A stretch of 64,000 nt of DNA. Source: Scortum barcoo. Taxonomy: Eukaryota; Chordata; Actinopteri; Centrarchiformes; Terapontidae. The stretch's first letter is position 1; every line of letters starts with the position of its first letter. Location of the stretch: positions 6,775,113 through 6,839,112 of the forward strand of contig CM041531.1 of NCBI GenBank assembly GCA_023238725.1, given 5' to 3'. The notes under the pieces were generated by a model. That model saw nothing but the letters and a program-made list of their open reading frames with translations, was not told the DNA's origin and did no database searches. Of this stretch, positions 14,073-26,939 are shown in pieces. A program made the translations under genes and the position numbers.

Positions 14073-15497
14073 AGATAAAAATAAACTTGTGTAGTAAAGT
14101 CAAACTTTTAGAAGGCTAAAGACCAGGTGGTTTTTTTTCCAGGAATCGGTGGTTACCAAACCAAGAGAGTAAATACTGATAATTTTATTGTTCCATGTCT
14201 GCTAGATGTGAAAATAGGTAACCATTTGGTAATATTTTAGCCCATTGTGAGGTTATATTATGTAAAGGCTACGTCACCATCAACTTATTATGGAGATCTT
14301 CTGCCCTCTGGTGGTTTCAAATATGTAAATGCAGCTTTAAAGAAAAGTCAAACAGCGAATACTGTTCACCGAGGCCTCGGTGCATGGGAAATTAAGATAC
14401 ATCATTACTGTCTTGTAAAAAAACATGTATCTCCAAAGTGTTGAAATCAATCACCCAGTTAGGAGATTCATTGTTTTCACTGGAAACTGATGTAAAATAA
14501 GGTGAGTAAGATGTGCATAATACAGAACAGGCTTCCACTCTCATGGCGCCATCTTGCATCATTAGACGATGCATCTGTGTACCAAATCTACACCTTGTAA
14601 TCCACACTCACCTTCAGATCATTATACAAACAGATATTAAAAAAAAAAAAGTAAAGGACTGTCCTTGTAAACATCAAACACCAGATGAATTCATGTAGTA
14701 GTATCATGCTCAACCTGTCTGCTTACAACCTGCAGTAATGGAGAAGATGAGGGCAGATATCAAAACATGGAAACATCTAAGTAGAGGTTTAGGTAATGGA
14801 AAAGTAACCTTGGGCATGAAATGGGCTGTGACAATCCCGTCAGCCTCATTGCTCCTGGCATGCCCATAGAGACTGACATCATAAACATTTCATAGACAGG
14901 ACATCTGTTATCTGTCTCCCAAGAAGTTGTGAAACTGTCACGTCTGCCGTGACATCTGCTGTACGATGAAGCATCACTAAACACATTTGGCTTGATGCAC
15001 CTGCAGGTATCTTTTACTCACATGACTTTTGAAGTATTTTGGAAAAAAAAGTGATTTTGAATATCTGACTTACAGCTACAGAGAGATTCACTTTCGTTCT
15101 TCCTTTGAAACCTCCCTCAGTGAACTGACAGATGGAAATTTTTGGGACTTTCACCATCACTCTTCACTGTTTTCCTCATTAGCATGTTTTTATTCCCTCA
15201 AATGCACTTTCCGCTCCCTTCGCCAAGCAAGTATTTTCCCCCTGTTGCCGTGCAGCACTCATCCTGGACTCACAACACGAGCAGAGAAACAGGAACTAGT
15301 CGCAGACAAGCTCTCAAAGAAAAGATCAGGGAAGGAATGAGTTAATGGCCTCTGTCCATTATGCTGAGATGGGAGAAGTCCACATACACAGCAACGTCAT
15401 ATTTTTAGCAGGCAGGAAGATCTGTAGACAGCACTGAGCTAGTGCTGCTTTCTGGGAACTTTGTTGGAAGTTTATTGCAGTGATCTTGGCAGCCAGC

Positions 15498-15603
15498 ATG
15501 CTCATTTTCCTCACAAGGAAAATGCCCATGCCCACTCCTCTGGATCCCAAACTCTTCTACCTCCTCCTAAATCTCTGTTTTTCTGTAACAGCTTGGCCAC
15601 ATG
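15498..15603 (+). CDS. pamr1: pamr1 exon 1, signal peptide
   Basis: Three in-frame ATGs (15498, 15522, 15528) precede a hydrophobic stretch. The exon ends at CAT G|gtgagt in phase 1, matching the GA start of exon 2 to give the junction WPHG-DNC. The hydrophobic core favours one of the two later ATGs as a cleaner signal peptide; the first ATG gives a longer charged n-region. Confidence 0.75.
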
Positions 15604-18600
15604 GTGAGTAAAATCCTTTTTATTTTGATTGAATGTTCTTCATATTGTGCACAATGCTGGACAGTATTTATATCATATTGCTTTTTTTATGTGAAAACAT
15701 TGGTGCCTTTTAACAAAAAATAAGCCTGTTGACTCAACTGCTGACTAACTATGGAGTTATTTCATGATGATGAGTCACTTGTGCTGCAAAGACCTGTCCA
15801 AATTCTCAAAACTCATTCTTACCCCTGATATGTGAACAACTTATAACTTCTGTCTGTATAGCTAATGTACAACCTTTTACTTTGTCAAACATTGTAAGAT
15901 ATTGGAGATATTAGTGAGTGTTAACTATAGATGGTAAAATTTAACCTGTGATGATGACTAATGATTAACTTTTGGCTTAAGTCCACTTTCCACTGCTCCG
16001 TGTGTCTTGTGTTTAAGAGGACAAAAACACTATAAACTACATATCTTCATTAAATATCTAATGTTATAAAAATGGGTGTTGGGAGAAAAGATTCCATTTT
16101 CATCTTAGTTTTGGGCCATATTTGAACACGTCTCTGCATCCTGAGCTGCTCAACGTGGTGCATCTTTGTGGGTCAAAGCTCACAAGACAGACCGTTGGCA
16201 GCTTCAGGCCTGAGATTTGGTTCGCAAATGTTATACAGTCCAGCTTGAGCTCGATACTGGCACAAAACCCCTGCTGCCAGGACAGATATCACACCTCAGC
16301 AGTTTGTCCAGTCTGCGTGAAAAGTTGTATGTGTGTCATACAGGAATGTCTGATCGGCATCAATAGACAACAGGAGAAAATGCTACAGGCACATATTTGT
16401 ACCTCTGTCTTGTTCAATACATTCATGTAACCACCTTGTAGGAACATAAATATAAATATGCTGTAAAGTAAATCCATTTTTAGAAAAAGCATACTTTCTC
16501 AGATACTACCTTCCAGGTTATCTTGTCTACCTTCTCCATTAAACATCAGAGGTAAGCAGTTCACTGTCAGAAATAATGTGATAAATGTGTACCTTTAGGG
16601 CTACAGCTGTTGTACCCTTGACAATGTGTACTTATTTGTACCCTTAGACATTCTCCTGTTTGTATGAAAAAAATGCAGTTTTATTTGCTTAATGTTGCTC
16701 ATAAAAAACAAGTTAAATATTTAAAATAAAGTGAATCAATTATATATCTGTACTCAGGATTTAATTTCTGTTATTTCAAGGCTAGTCAGCCATAGCCTAC
16801 AATTTAAATCTACCTTAAACAAATAAGGAAACAGTAAAACCTTTAAATATGAAAGAAAAGTAAAATGTATATTTTACCAATGTGGGGTGTGTGTGGCCTA
16901 ACACAAACCCTGTCTTCTGATATTGTACCTTAACAATTAGAAAAAACTGTACCTTTTCCTATTTGAAACTCATGTTTAGGCCTAATAATTATTCCTTGGG
17001 GGGTTCATTAGTGTAGATGGTACCATGGCAGAGAGAAACTGTACCCCTGTTCCTGAGAATCAAGGTTAATATTAAGTTTGATACCTCTGTCCTTTGTTTT
17101 ATCTCTGACAGGAGACAACTGTCCAAGCTCAGAGTGGAGCGTCATGTGTCGTCCATGCTGTGAGTACCATTTAATCCAGTGTCGGTGTCCCTCTAAAGGG
17201 TCGAAGGTAGGATACACTGTTCCCTGCTGTCGCAATGCTCTGGATCAGTGTGACCCCTGTATCATCCACCCAGGTACACTCTCATTATCACGCGCAGAAG
17301 ATTTTTTTCCATAATAATGTGACCTAATGGTCATTATGGTGTGATTAAGTTTTACGTTAATTGTACTTTGAACTTAATGTTGCCTCTGTCCTTTCCAGGC
17401 TGCAGTCTTTTTGAGAACTGTAAAACTTGCCATAATGGAACATGGAGAGCCAATGATGACTTCTTTGTCAATGGAAAGTATTGTACTGAGTGTCGCCAAG
17501 GCTGGAGTGGAGGGGACTGTAAAAGTGAGTTAGATTGCTGTAATGCAGCATTGTTGTGAAGCCCTATTTTGCCATAGAACTGGACAAATATTTTGAATCT
17601 CATTCCTGACATATGAAAGTATGGATCATGTAGTGCATATATTCAGAAATACTGAAAGTGTACTGTAGTCCATTATGCCCATGTGCTGATGTGTTCACAT
17701 ACCATCTATACAACTCTTCAGCTGAATGCTTGATGTTATTTTCCATGAAATTTTCTTTTTAATTTAAATTTGCCAGTGTGGTGTTATCTGTCTGCAGTTG
17801 CTATGTGAAATGATACACTTAGAGTCAGATTAGAAGTAAATTCACACACTTATAACTGAGTCCAAGATGACTGACAAAACTCTTGAAGGCTGACAGTATG
17901 TTAAAGCTTGACTTCATGTATTGTCAAGCTTTAAAATCTCTAAAAAACAAAAATCTTTAAAATGTGTTTTTGCAGCATACTGTAGGTATACAAGTTTCTT
18001 ATTTGTTAAGGAAACATAATCCATCATATACAAATGAACCTCTTTAGTATATATAATCATGGGTAAATACATAATTAATATATTTACCAAATGATTTGAG
18101 GCCGTAATGATAATCAATATAGTAGTCCACAATTTTCAGATAGCAAATTTGTAATTTACCAAAAGAACACTTGGTGGCAACAAAGTTTCAGGTTTTGGTA
18201 CAGCTACACCTGCAGTTAACTGCTAGTATCTAGCTGTGATTCATGTTCAGTAAAATACTAAAATATTGAGAGTAAGGGATTCCTGTTTCTTTTTTTCCTT
18301 TAAAAACATAATTATCAGTATTATGCGGCAGCAGCAAAGTCCAAATGATTAAAAGTTTACCTGCTCTTGCCACTCCTGTTATTCACTCTCCTGAATCTTT
18401 TCTTTTTTATGGCCTAGGGGACATTGCCACTTGGATGTCATTCTGTCATGTACTGTCAGTTTGATATACACAAAGGAAGGCATTGTTTAGCCCCAGCTGT
18501 CCTACGTGACCGGTTTGGGGTCTGTTTAGGTTCATGCTGGCAACCATTAAATTTGATAGGCTCTATGATTTTAGTACTGGTTTGCCAAAGTGTGTGCAAA

Positions 18601-21600
18601 AAGGTTGATTCTAAAATATTTAAAAGCCTAAAACCTTTAACCACTAAATGCCAACTCAAACCCTAATTTCAAACCCCATTCTGGTCCCTTTTAGTGGAGC
18701 AGAAATCCAGTTTTTGGAATTTTTAATATCTCATTTGACTTTATTAGTCCCCTGAAAAGTACACATTTCAGCAGGAGTACCAGCATAATGTTTAGAATTT
18801 TGCCTATGAAAGTGGTTGTTTGGATCCCACCATATTATCATCTCTTAGAAATAATCTGCCCTCTTACACAGCTCATCCTGCTTACAACAGTAAAAATTTT
18901 CAAGTCACATAAGCAGTGGAAATAGAAAGTAATCAAAAGTTCTCTTGTGGGTAGTGTGCGGAGGCGTCATTCAGCGGGCTCAGGGTCACATAGCCCTGGA
19001 AAGTTATCCAATAAACGCCCGATGTGAGTGGACGGTGCAGGTGGAAAGGGACAGCAGCATCGAGCTGAGGTGGGTCGCTTTTTTCAAAGCCTTCGAATGC
19101 ATGACGCAAGCATGAAAAGGTAGTCAGTGGTCAGGTTTTGTCATCAAAGTTCTCCACAAAAGGTAATGTTTAGAGTTTATATAGGAAAGGTTAACCAAAG
19201 TTTACAGATGTGGACAATAGCTATGAATCACATGAATCAATGTGGTGAGTAGGACCTGACATAAGAGGACCTGTGACCTTTTTTTACTGACTTTTAGAAT
19301 TTGCATTTTTGCATGATTATCCTCATTTTCATTCCGACATATGCACCGCAATATCAGGCTTTTTTGCAAAACAATGGAAATTAGGCTGGCAGTAGGGGGG
19401 ATCTTTAAGCAACTATCAAATTGGGCTCAACACCAAAAGGCTATTTGATGAGAATCCACCATGCCAGTTTCATCCAAACCTTACCAACTGTTGCTCAAAG
19501 GGGGCTTAGCGAAGATACAACATGCAGCATCACCTGCTGCTGGAGGGTTGTCATTATGTTGCCTTTTTTTCTCGTCATCGGCCTCCTTTTCTTGTCTCTG
19601 CATCCAGACTTTCCTCTTTTTTTGGCACCGGTGGACTTTTAGCACTGCAACTGCAAATGGTTAATAGGCTTGTACTTATGTAAGGCTTTTCTGTCTTCTG
19701 ACCACTCAAAGCGCTCTATGATATATGCCATTACCCCCAGTCATAACTGAAGGTACCATAAACTCATCGGGATGTAAACTATTCATTCATAGACACAAAC
19801 ATACTCTGGTGACCGTGTTCCTCTAATACAGAAAACAGAGTTAAGTCATTCAATGTGCAAAACGAAACAAAATGTGATAAAAAAAAGTGAACTCTTAATC
19901 TCAAGACCATCATCAGCACAACTGGCACATCTCAGATGATTTAAAGGAGAAAGCAGAGTGGATGGACAGCCCTGCATGAGTGCACCTCGTTGGACTTGTT
20001 AACGTCAGTCCAGGAGCAGAATTGTGTTAAGTCTTTTGAATTGGATTGAAAAATCTGTCACCTTTAACTCTTCTTTTGCTATGCTGCAGATTTTCACTGC
20101 TCAGTCTGGAACCTGACCATAACTGCCGTTACGACTATGTCGAGGTGCGTGACGGCAGTGACCTGAGCTCCCCTGTGATTGGCCGTTTTTGTGGGGATCA
20201 GCTGCCTCCTCCGATAAAAAGCTCTGGGAACCTCTTGCACATCCTGTTCACCTCAGATGGCTACAACAACTTTGATGGCTTTGTTCTCACTTTTCAGGAG
20301 AATTCAGGCAGGTACAATCTGTGTTAGTGAAGTGAATGCTACACACACACACTGCATGCATCGGCCACAGTGTAGATACAACACAACAGTATAATACAAT
20401 TGGATGAAACTGAATACACCTTTTTAAATGCTTAAGAAGTGATTTTGCTGTTATTTCCTCTATAGTGTTCCTTTTATGTTGTCCCCACATCTGATATGAT
20501 TTTACTCATCATATACTACAAGAATTTACTAGTATTATCTTTATTATTATCTTTATTGTGAATACATGATACAGAAGATACTCTGCTGTCCCTCCATGCA
20601 TGCAGCCCCTCTCTTTGTCTGCATGCAGCATTTTTGCCTCTGGACCTTTTTTCTTTCATTTTGCTGTGAGATTGCAGCCTTCTATGCAGTGCAGCGATGT
20701 GAGACGAACAGTCACCGACACAGATTTATCATATTCATGCCTCTTCATTTGCCCTCTTTGAAGCAAATCATGCATCTAACTTGCATCCCATTTATCCGGT
20801 CTTTTTCCCTCCTGGACATTAACTCTTGCTAGCTGACCTGAAAATATCATAGTGGTACTGCCAGAATGGCTATTAGCAATATTTCTGGAAAGAAAACTTA
20901 AATGAATTATATGGATAAACTCAATGAAGAAACCCTGAAAAATATAAACAGACCAAACTAAAAGGTGGTGTTTTTAGACGAAGAGCAATTAAAGGTTTTT
21001 GTTGCATTTCTCCTTTAATTCATAAGCTTAAAATGTATGGGTTCCTCAGGGCAGTGTCTTGGGCCCATCATTCTTTTTAAAAAGCTGGGAAATAGGAAAA
21101 ATTATCAAAATTAAGTTAGGTCTCAACTTGAAAACTGTAAAGAATGCACTTCCTGATTACTTATCCCATCAGTTTCAGTCTCATCAAAGATTGCCATAAT
21201 TATGAAACAAGTGATAACTCAGCTGATGTCGTTCCTTTTAAGGAAAAAAATACATTTCTACATATCACTGAGGCACAAGTCTAAAATGTAAGGATTGCCA
21301 AACTATATTTAGTACCATGTATTTGGATTCAATGAACTGTAAAACTTCATTTCACTATGACATTTCTCCACAGTTTCAGCCACCAAGAAACCAGTGTGTG
21401 CGCCCCCAGAGAAACCGGTGAATGGATATTTGCTTCCTGTGTTTGGTCTAAAGGAGGAGCTTGTATCTGTAAACTACGGGTGCCATCCACCTTCAACACT
21501 TATCGGCTCCCAGCAGAGGACCTGTCTGCCTAATGGCACATGGAGTGGCACCGTTCCCAAATGCGTGCAAGGTACCTTTTCACCAAGTGGCTTCTGGTCC

Positions 21601-24600
21601 TCATTTTGGATTCTTGTACAGTCCCATATAAAAGCCAAATAATTGGAGTTTGGTCGCTCTTCTTTCTCAAACACATACTCACACAGGCCAAGCGAGCAGC
21701 GTCTGGTGTTCCCCTCTGCCAAAATTGCTCAATGGCTACCACAGACCTGCATCTGACACAGCTGGAGGTGCAGAGACAGTTGAGTTTTTCTGTAAAAACT
21801 CCTACATTCTGAGTGGAAACCACCTGAGTACCTGCCTCTCTAATGGATCCTGGAGTAGCAGACTGCCCAAGTGTGTGAGAGGTAGCTGTTTTCAAAATAA
21901 CATTTGGGTTGGGAACACACTGTTACACAAAAAAAGAGTGGCCTACTTCTCCACATGCATCAATATAGTGCAAAACATTCATACTATTTCTTTATCTCAA
22001 ACCCAATTCACCTCTAAATTTACAAATGCTGATTCATTTAAAGTAACCATTTACAGTCGGGGCAATAGACTGAAAACAGAACCAGTTATTTGTACAGATG
22101 AATCAGTTAATGGTTCAGAATTATTCTTTATAATTAATATGGTTGTCCCTGGATTTATGCACACAATTGCCCTTGTTTACTCTGAATGACTTACCCTGCT
22201 GCTCACAATTATCCATGTTACTTAATCAAAGTGTTTATGCAGTGCTGGCTTCTTGTGCACTGAGAGTCACCTCCTGGATTTTCCCCCACAGCATGTCGAG
22301 AGCCCAAAGTGTCTGAGCTTGTGCTACAAACTGTTGTGAAGCCACATCTGATACCAAGGTAGTCACTAAGATACTGCAGTGTGTGTATTTATGATGATTT
22401 AGTCAACTTAAAGCCGCTATGTGCATGGATTGCAATGAAATTTTATTCTGACATCCATGCTTGGTTATCCCTTAATTTTCCATCCAGCGCCATCATCAGG
22501 TCAGTGTGTTAATTTCTCCAATATTTAAGTATATGAATAAATTAACTAATGATGTTCCAGTCAGCCTAAGCTGTACTTCCTAAATGCATGCAAGTGTACG
22601 CTAAAATGCTGAACTTAGATGGCAATTGTGGTGAACTTTGTAACTGCAGCACGTTAGCATTGTCATTGTGAGCGTATCAGTATGGTGACATTAGCTTTTA
22701 GATCAAGTACAGCCTCTCACTCCACTGGCATCATTGGAGACTCTCACCTTTTATGTGATTATAACTTCTTACCAATTCTTCAGATGGCATATGTTTTTGT
22801 TTGTGGAAAAAAACACTCAATGGGAGGTAGCTCAGATAAATCATGACATTTTATTGAGCACTAAAACAAAACCAGCCACATTTAAGTACAGTTTGGAGAT
22901 TCATTATTGACCGTGGAAAAAAAAAAAAACAGTATCTACTTATGGTAAACTGCATGCTATTAGTATGCATTGCCATTTTTTTTTACAACCAAAGATTTTG
23001 TGGATGTATTTTAGTTACTGTACTCCCACATTAAGTTAGTCAAGCGCAGATGATGAACTATCAAGACATTTTTTCTCTTTTCCACAGAGAGAGGCTATAC
23101 CAAAGACTCAGCCTCTCATCCAGGTACAACATGCACGATTTGTTGTCAGCTGGTTTTATTCCACTTACACTGGATAAGCAGTCAAAAGAAGAGGACGCCG
23201 ACTCCGTGGAGCTTCCTCGTGGCTTTCACCCAGTCTACACCAGCATTGAGTACAAGTGTGCCTCCCCGCTCTACGGCCACACAGGAAGCTCGCGACGTAC
23301 CTGTCTGAAGACGGGCAGGTGGAGCGGCCGCCATGTTTCCTGCTCACCAGGTGACAGCAGCAGCATTGTAGATTCTGCTTATACGGTGAAAGTCACTTTC
23401 AAAGAGAAAAAATCTACTGATATGTACACATACAAAATATTGTTTCCCTAACAAACGAAAGGTCTAAGGATCATGTGGTCCCATGCAGACTGTGCTTCTC
23501 TTTGATCCCCCTATCTGGTTGTACCTGTTTGGGTGGGACAGATATAGAAAAACTACAATAGAAATGGTGTGTTTGTGTGTGTGTGTATATACAAGGCCTT
23601 TAAGTATTTAAGAACTTTTTTCTTTGTAAAGAAAGAGGCAGAATGATGTTATGCAAGTATTTCCTTGCATTTGTATGATATGTTTTAAACCAGAGTTGCA
23701 AAAAAACATTTTATTTCCACTTTGTCATGAATTCCAGTTTCTGACACTCCTTCTCCTCTCTAACTTTCCACAGTTTGTGGCAAATTTGACAATTTCAGTC
23801 CACACAACTTCATGGACACTCAGTGGCCGTGGCATGCAGCCATCTATATCCGCTCACCCCCTGATCATGGTGCCAGCACCCACGGACCCAGTGGAGCAAC
23901 CACATCGATCCAGCAGGGGGCCTCAGAGGAGTCCACATTCTGGTTCCTGGCCTGCAGCGGGGCTCTGCTCACCCAGCGTAGCGTCCTGGTGACAGCTCAG
24001 TGTGTGCTGGACAAGGACAAGCAGCAAACTCTTCACCCAGCACACATGAAGGTTGTCATAGGCGCACAGGATCATCTGAGAAGCCTGCACCACTTGAGGG
24101 TACAACACAGTCTACTCACCATAACAACAATGAAAATCCAGTAGATGTTTTAGATTTTTTTTTTATTATTTTATTAGGTGGTTTAAAATGACAAAATTGT
24201 TTCCCATGGTGAAGTTTTGAGAGTCCAACCACAAAATATGATGTTTGAGTCATATAATTTACCAGCAGGCATCGATCTCTACATTTGATATCAAGACATC
24301 AATAAAATAATATTATATTAGATAATATATAATATAGTTCATATTTTGATTTTAAGGTTAAAGCTGGACAAAATTAGAAGAAAAAAAAGATCATTCAAAT
24401 GATTATATGTCATATAATATCTAACAGATGGTGGTAAAACATTGATTGTATAGATCGAAAAAAAATTTCAACCACATTTAACCTTGAAAACCTAAAGACC
24501 TTTTGACATGCTAATTACCAAAAGCATTCTTATTATGGCCTTAGAATTGGTTTTGCAGGTTTTTTTTTTTTTTTTTTTTGAGCTCATAAAAGTTTTCCAT

Positions 24601-25489
24601 AACTGCAGAATCTACCAAACAGCAGATGCAGTGATAAGGTATTAAGCAAGGAATCTTCATTAAATAAGTATAATCTTCTGGATAGGTTTCTGTTTGTAAA
24701 CGGTACAGGAGGAAATCCTTTGGCATTTACATGTGCGCTTAAAGTTTTACCGGGATGCAACTTTATTTGATTTGGATCTGAAATATTTGTGCATCTTGGT
24801 GCACATTGTCTGATCTCGACAGATATTCCAAAGGCAAAAAGAAAACTTGGCACATTCTCAGTGGATTTTTTTTTTTACTTCCAATTTTTATTCTTTTTCT
24901 CTGTCTGCCCTAACAGGTTTTGGATATTTTAGAGCATCCGAATTCTAATTCTGCACCGAACTCCAGCCTGGCCGTGCTCAAGCTAAAAGACAAAGCCAAG
25001 ATCAGCAAGCGGGTGTTGCCGGTGTGTTTACCCAAAGTGCAAGGAGGAGAGGTGACAGTGCAGGAGGCTTACACTGCAAGGTGGGTTTTACCACACCACC
25101 ACAGGCACCTGAGCCCCCACACTCTCTTGAGCCAGACGAAACTTGTTGAGTTGGCCGATGTTGCTCATTGTGAAAGAGAATTTGCTGAACGAGGAGCGCA
25201 TTCTGCAGCGATCAGCGACAATGCACTGTGTGTCATTAGGAAGCCGTCCAGTCCTCAAAGCCCTTGTCCCAGTGTTGTTCCAGGCATTACAGCCGTGCCA
25301 GCTGTGTTTTCATCCACAAGTGGTGTCTTGTCAGGTCACGAGGAGACTCAGGGAGCCTCCAGCACAGGCTGGCAGCTGCTTGGTTTAGAGACTTTCAGCT
25401 ATGAGGAAAAGAACTGCCACCAACAGACTCACGCTGTTCAGACACGAATAGGCAACTTCCGAGACTGGATAGAGAAAAACATGAAGTAG
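15498..25489 (+). CDS. pamr1: PAMR1: inactive serine-protease-like, CUB and sushi protein
   Basis: Eleven exons join in consistent phases: 15498-15603, 17112-17273, 17399-17524, 18955-19069, 20090-20307, 21374-21571, 21687-21881, 22292-22358, 23088-23350, 23774-24099, 24917-25489. The product has 782 residues (human about 720). Order: signal peptide (LFYLLLNLCFSV), Cys-rich N-terminus (to about 131), CUB (about 133-241, YDYVEVRDGSD), three sushi modules (about 250-307, 315-373, 375-483) and a trypsin-like domain (484-782) ending DWIEKNMK, as in human PAMR1. The protease is catalytically dead: His reads Gln (TAQC), the Asp position reads Ser (NSSLAVLKL), and no GDSGG motif exists. It is a secreted protein linked in mammals to muscle regeneration. 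Two oddities: no EGF module is visible where human PAMR1 has one, and an extra sushi module takes its place. Start codons at 15522 or 15528 are possible alternatives. Confidence 0.93.
16558..17060. repeat. Probable interspersed repeat in pamr1 intron 1
   Basis: Recurrent gtacc/gtaccttt phrases (for example gtgtacctttagggctac and ttgtacccttagac), starting near a cactgtcagaaataat segment, resemble a fish MITE-like family. The boundaries are guesses and I did not identify terminal inverted repeats. Confidence 0.35.
20090..20307 (+). CDS. pamr1: pamr1 exon 5, CUB domain core with GC donor
   Basis: This exon encodes the CUB motif YDYVEVRDGSD and the calcium-region-like SDGYNNFDGF. Splicing to exon 6 needs a phase 1 end. 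The nearest good match is TCA G|GCAGGT, a GC donor. The GT four nucleotides further on (AG|GTACAA) would put exon 6 out of frame. The alignment to the human CUB end also supports stopping at ENS. Confidence 0.8.
21030..21085 (+). mobile_element. LINE reverse-transcriptase relic in pamr1 intron 5
   Basis: Bases from 21041 translate as VPQGSVLGPSFF. This is the hallmark (G)VPQGSVLGP motif of non-LTR retrotransposon reverse transcriptases such as L2, CR1, Rex1 and Jockey types. No long open frame surrounds it, so this is a short dead fragment within 20308-21373. The LINE family cannot be told from so few residues. Confidence 0.65.
21374..21571 (+). CDS. pamr1: pamr1 exon 6, extra sushi module
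   Basis: A self-contained phase 1-1 exon encodes a complement control protein repeat with four Cys, from PVCAPPEKPVNGY to NGTWSGTVPKC. The next exon (21687-21881) is the one that matches human sushi 1 by its YILSGN segment. This one therefore sits where human PAMR1 has its EGF exon. The symmetric phase makes it skippable without a frameshift. Confidence 0.85.
23774..25489 (+). CDS. pamr1: pamr1 exons 10-11, dead trypsin-like domain
   Basis: Exon 10 (23774-24099) begins with VCGKFDNF and contains WPWHAAIY and LACSGALL, the IVGG-side beta strands of trypsin folds, but TAQC instead of AAHC. Exon 11 (24917-25489) carries SSLAVLKL in place of D-(IL)A-LKL. It has no GDSGG; a Pro/Ser-rich stretch (SPQSPCPSVV) stands there. 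The end is WQLLGLETFSYEEKNC then FRDWIEKNMK and the stop. The junction is phase 0 with gtacaa/taacag. The intron at 24100-24916 is AT-rich with a long T run near 24560-24579. Confidence 0.9.
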
Positions 25490-25816
25490 ACTTATTTTCT
25501 CATTATCTCATTTACGGCTGATTTTCATCCGTTCAAATTCTGAAAATGGTCATTTATTTACAGTTGTGTAAATGTCACGGTTGGTGGAGAGGGTGGAGAT
25601 AGAGCTGACATTTCCCACCTGCTATTTGTGTCAATTTGACATAAGGTGAGAACTGTTTTTCCTGGCACACTACTTGTATGGCTTATGTGTGGATGTTACT
25701 GTTCTGTATTTGGGCCACCTTCTCTTCAAACAACTCAGTGTGAGATGGTTAAAATACACACCCACGCACTTGTGGTCTTTGAATGTTACCTCATGTTTTC
25801 AAGGTGCAATTTTCAG

Positions 25817-25822
25817 AATAAA
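25817..25822 (+). terminator. pamr1: pamr1 polyadenylation signal
   Basis: A canonical AATAAA lies 328 nt after the pamr1 stop codon. More A-rich AATAAA copies follow at about 25840-25855. A short 3'UTR ending near 25840-25870 is the simplest reading. Confidence 0.6.
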
Positions 25823-26939
25823 ATTGTGAAGATTCTTTAAAATAAAAAAAATAAATCCTCAAGCTGCCTTTTTGAGTCTTTGGGATTGTTATTTGAAAGT
25901 TAAATTACAATATAACATTGAAATACATTTAAAAGACAGTTTGAAATTACTGAATCCCTTCCAGTTCCAGGCATCTGACCTCTGACTATCCTGGATTTAA
26001 ACATATTCCAAGAAGGATAAGTCATTCTGCACAGTAAGGCACAGACCTATGCAATGTGTGCAAACATGCATGCTTTACGTTGTTGTGAGGACATTCAGGT
26101 TGCATGCACAATTTAAAATACCAATTTAAATATTTGCATGCTTTATTTGTCTTTTAAAAAGCGCAAACATTCAAAGAGCTTAGGATTTAAGATATTGTGG
26201 GAGATAATTTCCCTTAATTGCACTGATTTCCACGCTATGCATGTGTGCATGTACATGAAAATACAGCATGTGCGCACTGCATGCTCATCTGTCACAGTGA
26301 ATATGCCCGAAACCTGTGTGTCTGAGGCGTGTTCGCATGTGACGTTATGCGTTCGTGAGTTTCTCTGCAGAGTGTCCAACATGTGCTGTCATTGAGAAAC
26401 ACACTGAGAGGATTTGCTAAACTTAGCTCTTACTCCTGAGATGCAGACACCTGCTGTGCTCTCCGCAGCTTTGTGCAGGACACCTTTTAAGCCCGGCCAA
26501 TTAAACAATGAGTAGCTCAGTAGTCTGCCTCTGCAACTTGCAAACTGAATTGACAGAAAAAAAGCAGCTGGTGATAGTGTTTGTTTTTTTTCTCACACTA
26601 CAAACACAATGACAGAACAAATGTAAAAGGCTGGACTGGAAAATGCATCAGACTTCAGATGTAAATACTTTAGTGACTCACTGTACATGCAAAAATCATA
26701 GACTGAACCACATGAGTAAATGCATGCAAATGTGCATTATCAGTACAAATGCATTCACAGCCTTTTATGATTTTTGCACTTGAGTTAACATTGTTGGCTT
26801 GGACCTTAATGTTTTGCACTCACAGATGTCTCCATCTTACTGTATGATGTCATGTTGCTAAAAATGGGGTGAAAGTCTACTTATCTATTACTCTTTAACT
26901 GAGAGAACACCCCACCCACCCCTGAGACAAAGTACTGAC

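Larger units (their letters stand above)
9963..15497. other. slc35c1-pamr1 intergenic region
   Basis: No exon with family similarity or credible splice structure was found. The left end will hold the slc35c1 3'UTR and the right end the pamr1 promoter and 5'UTR. AT-rich tracts and one probable decayed repeat (13890-14072) are the only structure I can point to. Confidence 0.55.
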
